Positions 27,384-36,335 of a stretch of DNA of 49,722 bases are shown here, piece by piece; position 1 is the first letter of the stretch; each line of letters starts with the position of its first letter. Source of the stretch: Kiritimatiellia bacterium (GTDB taxonomy: Bacteria > Verrucomicrobiota > Kiritimatiellia > RFP12 > UBA1067); contig JAQVSS010000006.1 of NCBI GenBank assembly GCA_028700415.1, positions 1-49,722 on the forward strand. The letters are read 5' to 3'. The notes beneath the pieces are model-generated. The model worked only from the letters and a program-made list of their open reading frames with translations, was not told where the DNA came from and did not search any database. The position numbers and the translations under genes were made by a program.

Positions 27384-29687
27384 CTATTCGAGCGCTTTCT
27401 GAAGCGCCAGGATCTGCTCGGCAATGGCCCAGCGCCATGCGTCGAAGGCCTCGGGGGACCAGAGCCCTTCGTTCTTGTATTTCGGCTGAACGTCGATCGC
27501 GGCGTTGATCTGGGCCAGAACGGCGCGGGCTTTGCCGGCCGCCTCTTTCTGGCCGGCCTCTTCGGCGCGGGCGATGGTGTTCTCCAGCGTGAACAGGTAG
27601 CGGTGGTCGTCGATGCCTTCGCGGTACGCTTCCCACAGGGTGACGGGAATGGGGGTGCCGTCGTCGCCGGTGCGGTTGAAGAAATCCGACGTGGAGGCGT
27701 CGAGGTAGTTCCAGGAATCCCCGCCGGTCGACTGATAAATCCACGGGATCAGGCACCGGTACCCCGACTGCCAGAAGCCGAACCCGTAGGTCATGCGGGC
27801 GCCGACCGTGGGCGTGTGGTCGTTTTCGCCGGAGATATGGTTGGGGTAGCACCAGTATTCCACGCCGCGGGCCTTCATGTCGGCCAGAATCGCCTCGCGC
27901 CCGAGTGAGAAGGGCTGGCAACACCAGACGTCGACATGCGGGCGGAGCGGGGCAAACTGCTCGTGTTCGGGGTCGGCGGTGATATAGGTGTGGGCCTTCG
28001 GGACTTTCTTGATGGCGGCCATGACGCGGGTCATGAAGGCCACCGACTCCGGGCTGGTGGAGGGTTCATCCACGGGGTAGTAGAGCAGCTCGGGCCACTG
28101 GCGGCGACGGGCTTCGTTCCCGATGGTCTGGACCATGGCCGTCAGTTCCTCGAAGAAGGCGTCGGGTGGCATCTTGATCTGGCGGAGATGGGAGCCCATG
28201 CCGGCTTTCATATGTTTGCTGTAGAGCGCGCCGCACGGGAACGAGCAGACGAGGGGCTTGTCGAACCCGACGCTGCGGGCGAGGTCGATGTCGCGCTGGA
28301 GCGCGTCGAACTGGAAGCGCCACTGCCCGTTACGGAACCCGCCGCGCAAGTTCAGCACAACCGTGTTCTGGCCGTGCTCGCGCATGTCGATGTGCTCGGC
28401 CTCGGCTTTGCGCTGACACCAGGCGCGCGAAAACTCGTCGGGTGCGCTGTCGATGTTGCGGAGCGGGTGGTGGTAGTACTGCCCGTAAATCAGCGACGGG
28501 TCCTTCTGCAAGGTGATCGGCAGGACGCGGAGGGTGAGCGGCACGCTGAGCGTGACGCCGTCGGCAATGACCGCGGCGTTGCCCGAGTAAAGCCCTTCGG
28601 GCTGGCTGAGACCGACACGCACCGTCAGCCAGAGCCGCAGGTTCTCGCCCTTGACGAGCGGCTGAGGCCTCCACGGCATCAGCACGTCCGGCGCGCGGTA
28701 AAAGATGTTGAAGGTGCTGTAGTTGGGGCGCACGTTCATGTAGCGGACGAAGCGCACGTCGATGGCCTCCGCGGGGATGCTGGCGCGGCGGGTTCCGGCG
28801 GTGTTGACGAGCCCGCCGCTGACCTGGACGTGGACGTTGGAGAAGGCCGCGAGCGGATAGAGGGTGAAGGTGAGCGGCTCATACTCGCCCTGTGTGGCAA
28901 AGGCGCGGACGGGCGCGTCGAGTTCGTGCTGACCGGGGAAGTGGTCCGGCCAGACCGGTTCGGCCCAGGGGCGCGTGTAAACGGCTAGCCCGTCCCGTTT
29001 CTGTTTTTCGGTCCACTGCGGTTCGGGCGTAGTGTTGGGGCGGGGCGTGTATTTCCACTTGGCCAGCTCGTCCGGCGGGAGCGTGAAGCACTCGGTGAGC
29101 AGCGGTTCGATCACGGTTTTCTGTGCCGCCTCCCATTCGGCGGCGGGCACGGCGACCAGCGCGTTGACCAGCCAGCGGCTGCGCGTGGTGAAGGCGATGG
29201 ACAACCCCCGCGTGCCGGTGACCGCGCTGAGGGTCAGCGACCGCAATTCGCAGTTGCCGGCGAAGGTGGCGCTTGCGGAGGCGCCGTCGGCGGTTGTCGC
29301 GCGGACGTCCCAGACGGCTTCCGCGCGCCCGCCGGCGCAGCCGCACAGGAGCAGGAGCTTGTACGCGCCCGGCGGGACGTCCAGCGTCAGGGTGTCGGAA
29401 TGATCGGCGGACACGTGGTCGCAGGTGAGTTCGTTCAGGAAAACAGCGGGCGGTTTTTTTCTGCCGGAGTGGCTGTCCACGGTCCACTCGCGCGTGATGG
29501 CGCCTGCGCCGGCGCGGCGCCAGGCATCAGGCCCCCATGTCGCGCGTTCGCCGCCGGACTCCGTGACGCGGAGCGAGCCTTTGCGCAGCGGCGAGTTCTT
29601 GGTGCCGAAGTCGAAAACGAAGGTTTCGGCCTGGGCGGTGAGTGAGAGGAGGATGAGGGCGGTCGGCAAAAATGAGCGAGTTTTCAT
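27384..29687 (-). CDS. Secreted GH123/DUF4091-like glycoside hydrolase with N-terminal malectin-like domain, 767 aa
   Basis: The ATG at 29687 follows the stop of the upstream gene by 2 nt; an in-frame TTG at 29693 is less likely. Residues 1-21 are a signal peptide. Residues ~22-190 resemble a malectin/CBM-like domain (F-V-F-D-F-G, with P-G-A-Y-K-L-L-L). The C-terminal half matches DUF4091/GH123-type barrels: Y-Y-P-V-D-E-P carries adjacent acids as in the catalytic pair of GH123, W-C-Y-P-N follows, and the hallmark G-I-D-D-H-R-Y-L-F-T-L-E closes the barrel. GH123 members are N-acetyl-beta-galactosaminidases acting on glycosphingolipids and similar glycans. DUF4091 relatives are broader, so the substrate is open. 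Coupled to the BNR-repeat gene. Confidence 0.82.
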   Translation of the reverse strand: MKTRSFLPTALILLSLTAQAETFVFDFGTKNSPLRKGSLRVTESGGERATWGPDAWRRAGAGAITREWTVDSHSGRKKPPAVFLNELTCDHVSADHSDTLTLDVPPGAYKLLLLCGCAGGRAEAVWDVRATTADGASASATFAGNCELRSLTLSAVTGTRGLSIAFTTRSRWLVNALVAVPAAEWEAAQKTVIEPLLTECFTLPPDELAKWKYTPRPNTTPEPQWTEKQKRDGLAVYTRPWAEPVWPDHFPGQHELDAPVRAFATQGEYEPLTFTLYPLAAFSNVHVQVSGGLVNTAGTRRASIPAEAIDVRFVRYMNVRPNYSTFNIFYRAPDVLMPWRPQPLVKGENLRLWLTVRVGLSQPEGLYSGNAAVIADGVTLSVPLTLRVLPITLQKDPSLIYGQYYHHPLRNIDSAPDEFSRAWCQRKAEAEHIDMREHGQNTVVLNLRGGFRNGQWRFQFDALQRDIDLARSVGFDKPLVCSFPCGALYSKHMKAGMGSHLRQIKMPPDAFFEELTAMVQTIGNEARRRQWPELLYYPVDEPSTSPESVAFMTRVMAAIKKVPKAHTYITADPEHEQFAPLRPHVDVWCCQPFSLGREAILADMKARGVEYWCYPNHISGENDHTPTVGARMTYGFGFWQSGYRCLIPWIYQSTGGDSWNYLDASTSDFFNRTGDDGTPIPVTLWEAYREGIDDHRYLFTLENTIARAEEAGQKEAAGKARAVLAQINAAIDVQPKYKNEGLWSPEAFDAWRWAIAEQILALQKALE

Positions 29688-29689
29688 GG

Positions 29690-31702
29690 TCAATCGCGGA
29701 CGGGAACGCCCGCGCTCCTGTAGGGTGAAGAGAGAAGGGTGACGGTGATTTCTTTGCGCAGCCCCGGCGTGTCGGGACAGACGGCGAGGGTGTGCGCGCC
29801 GGGCTCGAGTTCCGCTCCCGTCAGAGGGAGGTAGAGCGTCTGGCGTCCGCGGGACACGGGCACGGTTTTCGCGAGCACGGTACGGTCGCCTTTCCTGAGC
29901 TGGACCGGGAGCCCCGCCGCCACTTTTTCGGCAGGGCCTTCAACGACCATTTCGACGGGCAGCACGCGGCTGTCGCAGAAGAGCGCGGGGCAGGCGGCTT
30001 TGAGCTGGGTCACCAGCGCAGCGGTGGCACGCGCGAGGCGGAAGCCTCCGAGGTGAAAGTCGACCACGTCTTTGTCGCAGTAGGCTGACTCGCTGATGTT
30101 GAAGCCGAGGCGTTCGATGCCGCCGGTCATGCCGAGGTCGGAGAGGTTCATCGTGAAGGTCTTCGCGGCGCCGATCGTGGCGAGGTCGAGTATGACATTT
30201 TTCTTTTGGCCGCCGGCACCGTGGATTTGGAGGTTCAGCGGGTGCTTCGGCAGGCTGGCGCGCGGGGTTTCAGTGAAAAGCTGAAACTCGAAGCGGTCGT
30301 ATTCCAGCCACCCTTGTTCGCCGGGTTTGAGCGCCAGGTACATGCGCGGCCACCCGATGGGGTAGTTCTTTTCGCCGGCGCTGAAATCGACCGGGATATG
30401 CATCCGGACACAGGGCCGTCCCTCGGCGCTGCGGGAGGAGACGGAGGTTTCGCATTCTGCGGGCGACCACCGTTTCGGGTCGGCCAAGCCGTCGAGGTAA
30501 CGGTATTCGGTGCCGGGGAGTGCAGGAGGCGTGGCGCCGGTCTGGGCAGGGGCCGCGGGGCTGGGTTTTTTAAGTCCTCCCGACGCCTGACTCACGGTCT
30601 GGCGCAGGCGCACAGTGCCGGAAACGTCTTTCCCGGCCGTCGCATCCTCTTCGCGAAAGGCCGCGAAGAGAATCTGGCGGTCGCTGGTGCGGTTGTAGTC
30701 ATACGTGAGATAGATTGTCCCGTCGGGCGCCTGCTGCCCGTCCGGGTAGGAAACGCCGCCGCGCCCGTCGATCAGCAGGCCGCCGCCCCAGGTCTTGCCG
30801 TCGTCGGCGGATACGAAGGCGGTCAGGTGCGAGCGTCCGGTCTTTTCTCCCACGGGGCCGTGTTTGACGAGCAGCAGGTTGCCGGATTTCAGACGCGTGA
30901 TGAAGAAGCGTGCCGAAGGGTGCCGGATCGCCGACGGCTCGAGCGGCGTCCAGGTTTTGCCGCGGTCGGTCGAGACCGCCTCGCGGATGCCGGACTTGGT
31001 GCGCGCCAGACACCAGACCCAACCGTTCTTGCGTTCCACGAACAGGTGCTCGTCAAAGCACCGGTCCTCCTTGGGCATGCCCGCGCCGCCGCGTACGGAC
31101 CACGTTTTGCCGCCGTCTGCGGAAATCACCATCTTTGAGCTGTTCTCAGCATACCACGTGGAGACCGGCAGCGCCCATTCGCCGGAGGAGAGTACAATCG
31201 GCTTGCACATCATCACGCCCTGCGCGACGTACACGGGCGGATGCCAGGCGGTGCGCTCCGACGCGGGATCGTCGAGCACGATCATCCAGAGCGCGTCCGA
31301 CGCCACGTTGTCGAAGGGCATGGTGCGGTCGGTCCACGTCCAGCGCAGCTTGCCGTCCGGTGCGAGCCACACCTCGGGGTCGAAGGCGCGGCGCGGGCCT
31401 TCGCCGTCGGGGTCCACGGTGAGCAACTCCTTCCACGTCACGCCGCCGTCGCCGCTGGTGGAGAGCACCGCGTAATTGTTGTGGTCCTCCCCGGGCGTGA
31501 AGCCAGCGTACCAGGTGACCCAGAGCCGGCCGTTGGGAGCCACCGCGAGGCTCGAGATGCCTTGGAAGGCCCGGTTGGAGACCGCGTGCGGCGGCAGGGG
31601 CGGCCCGGCGTGTTTGGGCGGTGAGGGCGGTTGCGCGAACGCGCCGAGCGCCAGAAGGGCAACAGGCAGGACGGATACGGCTGAGACGGGAATACGGATC
31701 AT
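29690..31702 (-). CDS. Secreted BNR/Asp-box (sialidase-like) beta-propeller protein with C-terminal beta domain, 670 aa
   Basis: The start is the ATG at 31702, which gives a clean signal peptide (residues 1-23) and has AGGA about 10 nt upstream; the longer open frame lacks a signal. Four Asp-box motifs (S-x-D-x-G-x-x-W) lie at residues 83-90, 194-201, 244-251 and 298-305, giving a six-bladed sialidase-type propeller. I could not find the F/Y-R-I-P motif of GH33 sialidases, so sialidase activity is not proven; glycan binding or another exo-glycosidase activity is possible. After a proline-rich linker (~390-415), a C-terminal jelly-roll-like domain follows. The stop is 2 nt from the next ATG, so it forms a two-gene unit with the GH123-like gene. 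Confidence 0.75.
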   Translation of the reverse strand: MIRIPVSAVSVLPVALLALGAFAQPPSPPKHAGPPLPPHAVSNRAFQGISSLAVAPNGRLWVTWYAGFTPGEDHNNYAVLSTSGDGGVTWKELLTVDPDGEGPRRAFDPEVWLAPDGKLRWTWTDRTMPFDNVASDALWMIVLDDPASERTAWHPPVYVAQGVMMCKPIVLSSGEWALPVSTWYAENSSKMVISADGGKTWSVRGGAGMPKEDRCFDEHLFVERKNGWVWCLARTKSGIREAVSTDRGKTWTPLEPSAIRHPSARFFITRLKSGNLLLVKHGPVGEKTGRSHLTAFVSADDGKTWGGGLLIDGRGGVSYPDGQQAPDGTIYLTYDYNRTSDRQILFAAFREEDATAGKDVSGTVRLRQTVSQASGGLKKPSPAAPAQTGATPPALPGTEYRYLDGLADPKRWSPAECETSVSSRSAEGRPCVRMHIPVDFSAGEKNYPIGWPRMYLALKPGEQGWLEYDRFEFQLFTETPRASLPKHPLNLQIHGAGGQKKNVILDLATIGAAKTFTMNLSDLGMTGGIERLGFNISESAYCDKDVVDFHLGGFRLARATAALVTQLKAACPALFCDSRVLPVEMVVEGPAEKVAAGLPVQLRKGDRTVLAKTVPVSRGRQTLYLPLTGAELEPGAHTLAVCPDTPGLRKEITVTLLSSPYRSAGVPVRD

Positions 31703-31732
31703 GTGTGTAGTCCTATTCGCGAAGTCATGGCG

Positions 31733-31752
31733 GGCCGGGCGCGGTCCCGGCC
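31733..31752. promoter_or_regulatory. 7-bp hairpin in the leader of the BNR gene
   Basis: GGCCGGG (31733-31739) and CCCGGCC (31746-31752) form a perfect stem with a 6-nt loop, 31 nt upstream of the minus-strand ATG at 31702. It could affect translation or be a relic; no riboswitch class is recognised. Confidence 0.3.
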
Positions 31753-31870
31753 AGACAGGACAGGACCTTTTCAACTCGACCCTAATTTAGAATTAAAATA
31801 CCACATCCGGGTAACGGTGTCATCTGACGATAAAGCAAAACCTTGAAACCTTTGAAAGTCCGGTTTGTGT

Positions 31871-31899
31871 TTGGAGAGGGGATAATCGCATGGTATACT
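31871..31899 (+). promoter_or_regulatory. Promoter of lemA and the M48 protease gene
   Basis: TTGGAG (31871-31876) and TATACT (31894-31899) are 17 nt apart. The expected start near 31906 lies just ahead of the ribosome site GGGAGG (31911-31916), giving a ~20-nt leader. Confidence 0.6.
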
Positions 31900-31925
31900 T
31901 TTGGCCCAAAGGGAGGAACGTGAAC

Positions 31926-32522
31926 ATGAGCATGATGATTGTGCTGGGTCTGCTGGTGGGCGTGCCGCTGGTTTTGTTTGCTTGGGCGGTCAGCGTTTAT
32001 AACGGGCTCGTCCGGCTGCGCAACCGGTTTAAAAACGCATTCGCGCAGATTGATGTGCAACTGAAGCGGCGGTATGACTTGATTCCCAATCTGGTGGAGA
32101 CGGCCAAGGGATATCTCAAACATGAGCGCGAGACGCTGGAGGCGGTCGTCATGGCGCGCAATCAGGCGGCTGCGGCGGCGAAGGCGGCGGCTGCGGCGCC
32201 GGGCGACGGTTCGGCCGTCCGCGCGCTTTCGGGGGCGGAGGGCGTGCTGCGCGGTTCGCTGGACCGGCTGATGCTGGTGGTGGAGCAGTACCCCGACTTG
32301 AAGGCCAACCAGAATATGATGCAGCTTCAGGAGGAGATCGCGTCAACGGAAAACCGCATCTCGTTCGCGCGCCAAGCCTACAATGACGAGGTGATGGCCT
32401 ACAACACCAAGCGCGAGGTTTTCCCCGACACGCTGATCGCCTCCGTGTTTAATTTCGGGCCCGCACAACTGTTGGAACTTGAGTCGGCGGCTGAGCGGCA
32501 AGTTCCTCAGGTCCGTTTCTGA
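31926..32522 (+). CDS. lemA: LemA family membrane protein, 198 aa
   Basis: The ATG at 31926 has GGGAGG (31911-31916) 9 nt upstream; earlier in-frame starts lie within or before the ribosome site. One N-terminal membrane helix (about residues 3-25) is followed by the LemA helical bundle: Y-N-x-L-V-R-L-R-N-R-F-K-N-A-F-A-Q-I-D-V-Q-L-K-R-R-Y-D-like pattern, D-L-I-P-N-L-V-E, and Y-P-D-L-K-A-N. An alanine-rich stretch lies between helices. The end Y-N-x-x-x-E-x-F-P-x-x-x-I-A fits the family. LemA proteins have no settled biochemical function; they are often next to M48 or TPM-domain proteins, as here (11 nt upstream of an M48 protease gene), which suggests a shared membrane-protein quality-control role. 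Confidence 0.93.
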   Translation: MSMMIVLGLLVGVPLVLFAWAVSVYNGLVRLRNRFKNAFAQIDVQLKRRYDLIPNLVETAKGYLKHERETLEAVVMARNQAAAAAKAAAAAPGDGSAVRALSGAEGVLRGSLDRLMLVVEQYPDLKANQNMMQLQEEIASTENRISFARQAYNDEVMAYNTKREVFPDTLIASVFNFGPAQLLELESAAERQVPQVRF

Positions 32523-32533
32523 GACGGCAGGCC

Positions 32534-34459
32534 ATGAACTTCTTTGCCCGTCAAGAGGCGGCCCGCCGCAAGACGCGCGTTTTGCTGGCCTACTATGTGC
32601 TTGCGGTGTTTTTCATCGTGTGCGCGTTCTATCTCGCCTCGCGCACCATCGCCTTTGTCGCATTCGGCGCGTTGGCGTCTGACGTTCAGACGGCCGGTGA
32701 CGCTGACCGGTTCGGCACGTTCAGGGTGTTCGCGTTGGATCCGCTCTGGATGCTTCTCACGGCGGGTGTCAGCCTGGCGGTAATCGCCTGCGGCACGCTC
32801 TATCGGCGGGTCTCGCTGGCCGGCGGGGGGGCTTCGGTGGCGCTCTCGGCGGGAGGGCGCGAGATCCTGCCCGCCACGCGGGAGCTGAACGAGCGGCGGT
32901 TGCTCAACATTGTCGAGGAGATTGCGCTGGCTTCCGGGGTCCCCGTTCCGCGCGTGTTTGTTTTAGAGGGCGAATCAGGCATTAATGCGTTCGCGGCGGG
33001 GTTTTCCTTGCGGGACGCTGCCGTCGCGGTGACGCGGGGCGCGATGGAGCGGCTTGAACGGGATGAACTGCAGGGCGTTATCGCCCACGAATTCAGTCAC
33101 ATCCTGAACGGCGACATGCGGTTGAACAGTTGGCTGATCGGGGTGCTTTTCGGCATTCTGGTGACGTCGGTTGCGGGACGTGGTCTGATGATGATTGTCA
33201 GGCATGTCCGGTTTTCGGGTAATAATAAAAAAGGGGGAGGGGGCGGCATTGTCCTTTTGGTGTTCCTCTCGGGTTTGGCGCTCTGGGTGATCGGGAGTGT
33301 GGGCGTCTTTTTTGCCCGGATCATCCAGTCATCCGTTTCCCGCCAGCGGGAATTCCTCGCCGACGCTTCGGCCGTGCAGTTCACCCGGAATCCCATGGGC
33401 TTGGCGGGAGCGTTGAAACGGATCGGCGCTTCACATTTCGGGGACGCGCTGCGTTGTGCGAACAGGGCCGAGTTGTCCCACCTGCTGTTCGCGTCGGCTT
33501 CCGCGTCAGGTTTTCACGGGATGTTCGCGTCGCATCCCCCGCTGGTGCAGCGGATCAGGAATCTGGATTCCTCGTTCAACGGCGACTTCAGCCCTTGGGC
33601 GCGACGCGCGCCTCCGGCCAATCGCGGACAGCCGGGGGCTCCGGCTGGCCCGGCGAGTGCGTCGGGTGATGTGGCCCCCGTTGTGGCGGCCGTGGCAGAG
33701 AAGGCGGCACCGCTCGCTTTTCTGATGCGGTTTGCGCCGGAGTTGCGGGAGACCGTGACACAACCCGCCGGTGCGGCAAGTGCCCTTTACGCGCTGCTGC
33801 TTAGTGAAGACAGCGGCATTCGGCAGCGGCAACTGGAGCGCGTCACGGTTTTGGAGGGGGCGCCGATGGCGGCCTCGGCAGAACGGTGGCGGGAGCTGTT
33901 GCGGCACGAGGACCGGGCGGCACGGCGCATGTTTGCGGAACTGGCGGTTGAAGGTGCCCGGCACCGCGACCCCGAATCGCGTGCCGTCTGTGTCGGCCTC
34001 GTGCGCGAGCTGGTTGAGGCGGACGACGCCATTTCGCTGTTCGAATATATGCTGCAAGGCCGTGTGGTGAGGGGGTTCACCGCGTGTGCCGGGGCGGACG
34101 CTTCCAGAAAACCGCTTCCTCCGGGGCACGTGAAGGCAGAGGTGGCGGTCGTCTTGGGCATGTTGTCGTATGCGGGACATCCGCAGGACGATGCGGCGGC
34201 CGGTGCGGCATGGCAGGCAGGGGTGAGGCGGGCCTCCTCTTTCGGCGTCGGGGGCATGCAGCCTGCCCGCGAATCGTGTACGCTCGCCGCGTTGGATCGC
34301 GCGTTGACCCGCCTGAACGGGCTCATCCCGCTTCTGAAGGGGGAGCTGATCACCGCGTGTTCGGCGGTTGTGCGTGCGGACGGGGCGCTGACGCCGGACG
34401 AGACCGAGTTGATCCGGGCTGTCGCTGACAGGCTGGATATGCCTCTCCCGCCGCTGTGA
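32534..34459 (+). CDS. M48 family membrane zinc metalloprotease with long C-terminal extension, 641 aa
   Basis: Two N-terminal membrane segments (~20-45 and ~75-95) precede the protease domain. The zinc-binding H-E-F-S-H is at 185-189, and the third ligand is probably the Glu in R-E-F-L-A-D-A-S-A further on. Two more membrane segments (~200-215 and ~235-260) lie between, as in HtpX-like proteases. The ~280-residue C-terminal part is not in HtpX. Its last ~45 residues (C-S-A-V-V-R-A-D-G-x-L-T-P-D-E) resemble a TerB-like helical motif. The gene follows lemA by 11 nt and ends 9 bp from the convergent radical SAM gene. It likely degrades damaged or misassembled membrane proteins. Confidence 0.9.
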   Translation: MNFFARQEAARRKTRVLLAYYVLAVFFIVCAFYLASRTIAFVAFGALASDVQTAGDADRFGTFRVFALDPLWMLLTAGVSLAVIACGTLYRRVSLAGGGASVALSAGGREILPATRELNERRLLNIVEEIALASGVPVPRVFVLEGESGINAFAAGFSLRDAAVAVTRGAMERLERDELQGVIAHEFSHILNGDMRLNSWLIGVLFGILVTSVAGRGLMMIVRHVRFSGNNKKGGGGGIVLLVFLSGLALWVIGSVGVFFARIIQSSVSRQREFLADASAVQFTRNPMGLAGALKRIGASHFGDALRCANRAELSHLLFASASASGFHGMFASHPPLVQRIRNLDSSFNGDFSPWARRAPPANRGQPGAPAGPASASGDVAPVVAAVAEKAAPLAFLMRFAPELRETVTQPAGAASALYALLLSEDSGIRQRQLERVTVLEGAPMAASAERWRELLRHEDRAARRMFAELAVEGARHRDPESRAVCVGLVRELVEADDAISLFEYMLQGRVVRGFTACAGADASRKPLPPGHVKAEVAVVLGMLSYAGHPQDDAAAGAAWQAGVRRASSFGVGGMQPARESCTLAALDRALTRLNGLIPLLKGELITACSAVVRADGALTPDETELIRAVADRLDMPLPPL

Positions 34460-34468
34460 GGCCGGCGG

Positions 34469-36250
34469 TCAGTGGAAGCGGGCGGACAAGAGCGACTCGA
34501 CGGCCTCAATCCAGCCCGGATCAAATTTCTTTCCGCGCGGTACCTTGACGAAGAGCCGGCGGGCACAGAGTCGTTTCTGGCCGGGCGGCGAGACGAGCCG
34601 GTCAAGCCAGTGACCGGGAAGCTTCGCGAAAGCGGCGATCAGAAGGTCGAAAAGGTCGAGCGGTTCTTCTTCCGCCGGCTCCAAGACGAACTGCCAGAGG
34701 ATATGGGGCTCAGCCAGGATCCGCTTGCGGATGAGCGCGGAGAGGGTTTCCCTGTGAGAGAAAAGATCCGCGCCGGAGAGGATGAGTGCCTGGCGGTTGG
34801 AAAAGGCGGATGGTAGGGACGACTCCCCGAGGCGTCCGCTGGTCAACGGTACACCTGCGTTGCGGACGCCTCGGGGAGGCGTCCCTACCGGGTAACGAAC
34901 CCAGTTGGGGAAGAGGTCGGGAAGCCGCGTGCCGACAAAACGCCGAGTTGGGGAGTCGAAGCCCCCGAGGCGTTTGTTGGCCCACGACTCGATGCGTGCG
35001 ATCTGGCGTGCGGAAAGTGTGCCGGTGGCCTGCACGCGATAGGGGGGCAGGCGTTGCGCGCGGATGCCGAGTTCGTCGGCGCGGTCGCGTAATTCCGTTC
35101 CGGGCAACAGCAGGGTCGGCAGAAACTGCGGATGGATGGCGTCGCCGAAACGTGTCAGCCAGTCGAGCGAGCGCTGGATGTCCTGCCCGTCCTGCGCGGG
35201 CAGCGCGTACATGAAATCCAGGGTGGGCTTGATGCCGTGGCGCAGGAGCGCTTCGATGCCGCGCAGCACGCGGCCGGCATGGAGCGGGCGGTGGAGGATT
35301 TTCAGGACGTTCGGGTCGGTGCTCTGGATGCCGACCTCGGCTTCGGCGACTCCGGCTTGGGCGAGGCGGCGTGCCTGGTCGTCCGTGAGCGTGTCCGCGC
35401 GGAGTTCGACGAAGAAGGCGATCGAACGGTCACGGTTCTCAGCCGTCATCACGCGGAGGATCTCATCGAAACGCGGGTGCGCGTTAAAGGTGGGGTCGAC
35501 CAGCCGGATTTCTTTCGCGCCGCGTTCGCGCAGGATGCGGATGCGGGACGCGGCTTCTTCCGGCGGGAGGCAGGTGGTGGTGCTTCGGCGAAGGTTGTAA
35601 CAGCAGAACGCGCAGCGCATCGGACAACCGCGGTTGGTTTCCAGATAGGCCATGCCGAAAGCGTCCGGCCGGTTGATGGGGTGGTCGGGCGCGGGCAGGA
35701 GTTCTTGGAGCGGTTGGACCGGGCGTTTGCGTGTGCCCTCTGTGAAGGCGGAGAGGCGGGAGCGCCACGAGACGCCTTGAAAATCGGGGACAAGCCCTGT
35801 GCGGAAATAACGGAGCACGGCGGGAAAGACCGTTTCGCCTTCGCCGACGACCATCGTGTCGGCGGGAAACCGGGCGTCGATCGTCGCGTGTCGAGCGTCG
35901 CTCACCTCCGGCAGCAGCGGGTGGTTCAGGGCGATGTCGGGTCCGCCAATGACGACCTTGAGGCCGGGTAGGCGGTTTTTCAGCAACTTGAGCAGATGCA
36001 GTGTGCGCTCGATGTTCCAGAGGTAGCAAGTGGCGGAGAGCGCGTCGGGCCGCAGTGCGGTGATCTGCTCCGCGAGCGCCGCATCGGCGTCCGTATCTTG
36101 GCGGACGGGCGTCTCGAGCGTTTCCCAATGCTTCGCCTCGGGCGAGCGCTCCAGCGCGGCGCGCAGGCACGCGGCGGCGGGCATCAGGTTTTCGCCGGGC
36201 GAGGTCACGTCCGGATCGAGGCGGGGCAGTTGGATGAAGAGCAGGCGCAT
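34469..36250 (-). CDS. B12-binding-type radical SAM protein with in-frame palindromic insertion, 593 aa
   Basis: The ATG at 36250 is chosen because the protein then starts M-R-L-L-F-I-Q-L-P, typical of this class; the upstream open frame runs through a 7-nt repeat. Residues 1-170 form a Rossmann-like domain of the cobalamin-binding type, but I see no D-x-H-x-x-G cobalamin ligand. The radical SAM cluster motif C-x3-C-x2-C is at C209, C213, C216, followed by a barrel with G-I-Q-S-T and F-M-Y-A-L-P. Residues ~454-480 are encoded by a 78-bp palindrome (34812-34889) and interrupt an otherwise normal C-terminal region (DUF4080-like). Substrate unknown. It is the last gene of a minus-strand run from 39704. 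Confidence 0.85.
   Translation of the reverse strand: MRLLFIQLPRLDPDVTSPGENLMPAAACLRAALERSPEAKHWETLETPVRQDTDADAALAEQITALRPDALSATCYLWNIERTLHLLKLLKNRLPGLKVVIGGPDIALNHPLLPEVSDARHATIDARFPADTMVVGEGETVFPAVLRYFRTGLVPDFQGVSWRSRLSAFTEGTRKRPVQPLQELLPAPDHPINRPDAFGMAYLETNRGCPMRCAFCCYNLRRSTTTCLPPEEAASRIRILRERGAKEIRLVDPTFNAHPRFDEILRVMTAENRDRSIAFFVELRADTLTDDQARRLAQAGVAEAEVGIQSTDPNVLKILHRPLHAGRVLRGIEALLRHGIKPTLDFMYALPAQDGQDIQRSLDWLTRFGDAIHPQFLPTLLLPGTELRDRADELGIRAQRLPPYRVQATGTLSARQIARIESWANKRLGGFDSPTRRFVGTRLPDLFPNWVRYPVGTPPRGVRNAGVPLTSGRLGESSLPSAFSNRQALILSGADLFSHRETLSALIRKRILAEPHILWQFVLEPAEEEPLDLFDLLIAAFAKLPGHWLDRLVSPPGQKRLCARRLFVKVPRGKKFDPGWIEAVESLLSARFH
34812..34889. repeat. 78-bp palindromic element inserted in frame in a coding sequence
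   Basis: The arms 34812-34839 and 34862-34889 are 28 nt each and match as inverted repeats at 27 of 28 positions (both start from GGTAGGGACG on their own strand), with a 22-nt loop. Total length 78 nt is exactly 26 codons, so the radical SAM frame stays open. The shape is that of a REP/MITE-like or Rickettsia-palindromic-element-like insertion. Confidence 0.85.
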
Positions 36251-36264
36251 GGGGAAATTAAGAT

Positions 36265-36333
36265 AAACGCTCAACGCTGAACGTTCAACGCTCAACTTAC
36301 AAGTTGGGAAAAGTTACCTTGAGTTGAGCGTTT
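36265..36333. repeat. Heptamer tandem array with inverted arm
   Basis: Four 7-nt units with consensus GCTCAAC lie at 36269-36296. The outer sequence AAACGCTCAAC (36265-36275) is a perfect 11-bp inverted repeat of GTTGAGCGTTT (36323-36333). The element fills the gap between rsmI and the radical SAM gene and may act as transcript-stabilising or terminating hairpin. Confidence 0.75.
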
Positions 36334-36335
36334 GC

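Noticed and set aside
29690-31702. Naming the BNR protein a GH33 sialidase
   Set aside because: Asp boxes are present, but the F/Y-R-I-P motif and arginine triad could not be identified by eye.
34950-34985. Second partial copy of the palindromic element near 34960
   Set aside because: Only a short string resembles the arm (CCCCGAGGCG), and it encodes ordinary radical SAM sequence; no inverted partner is present.
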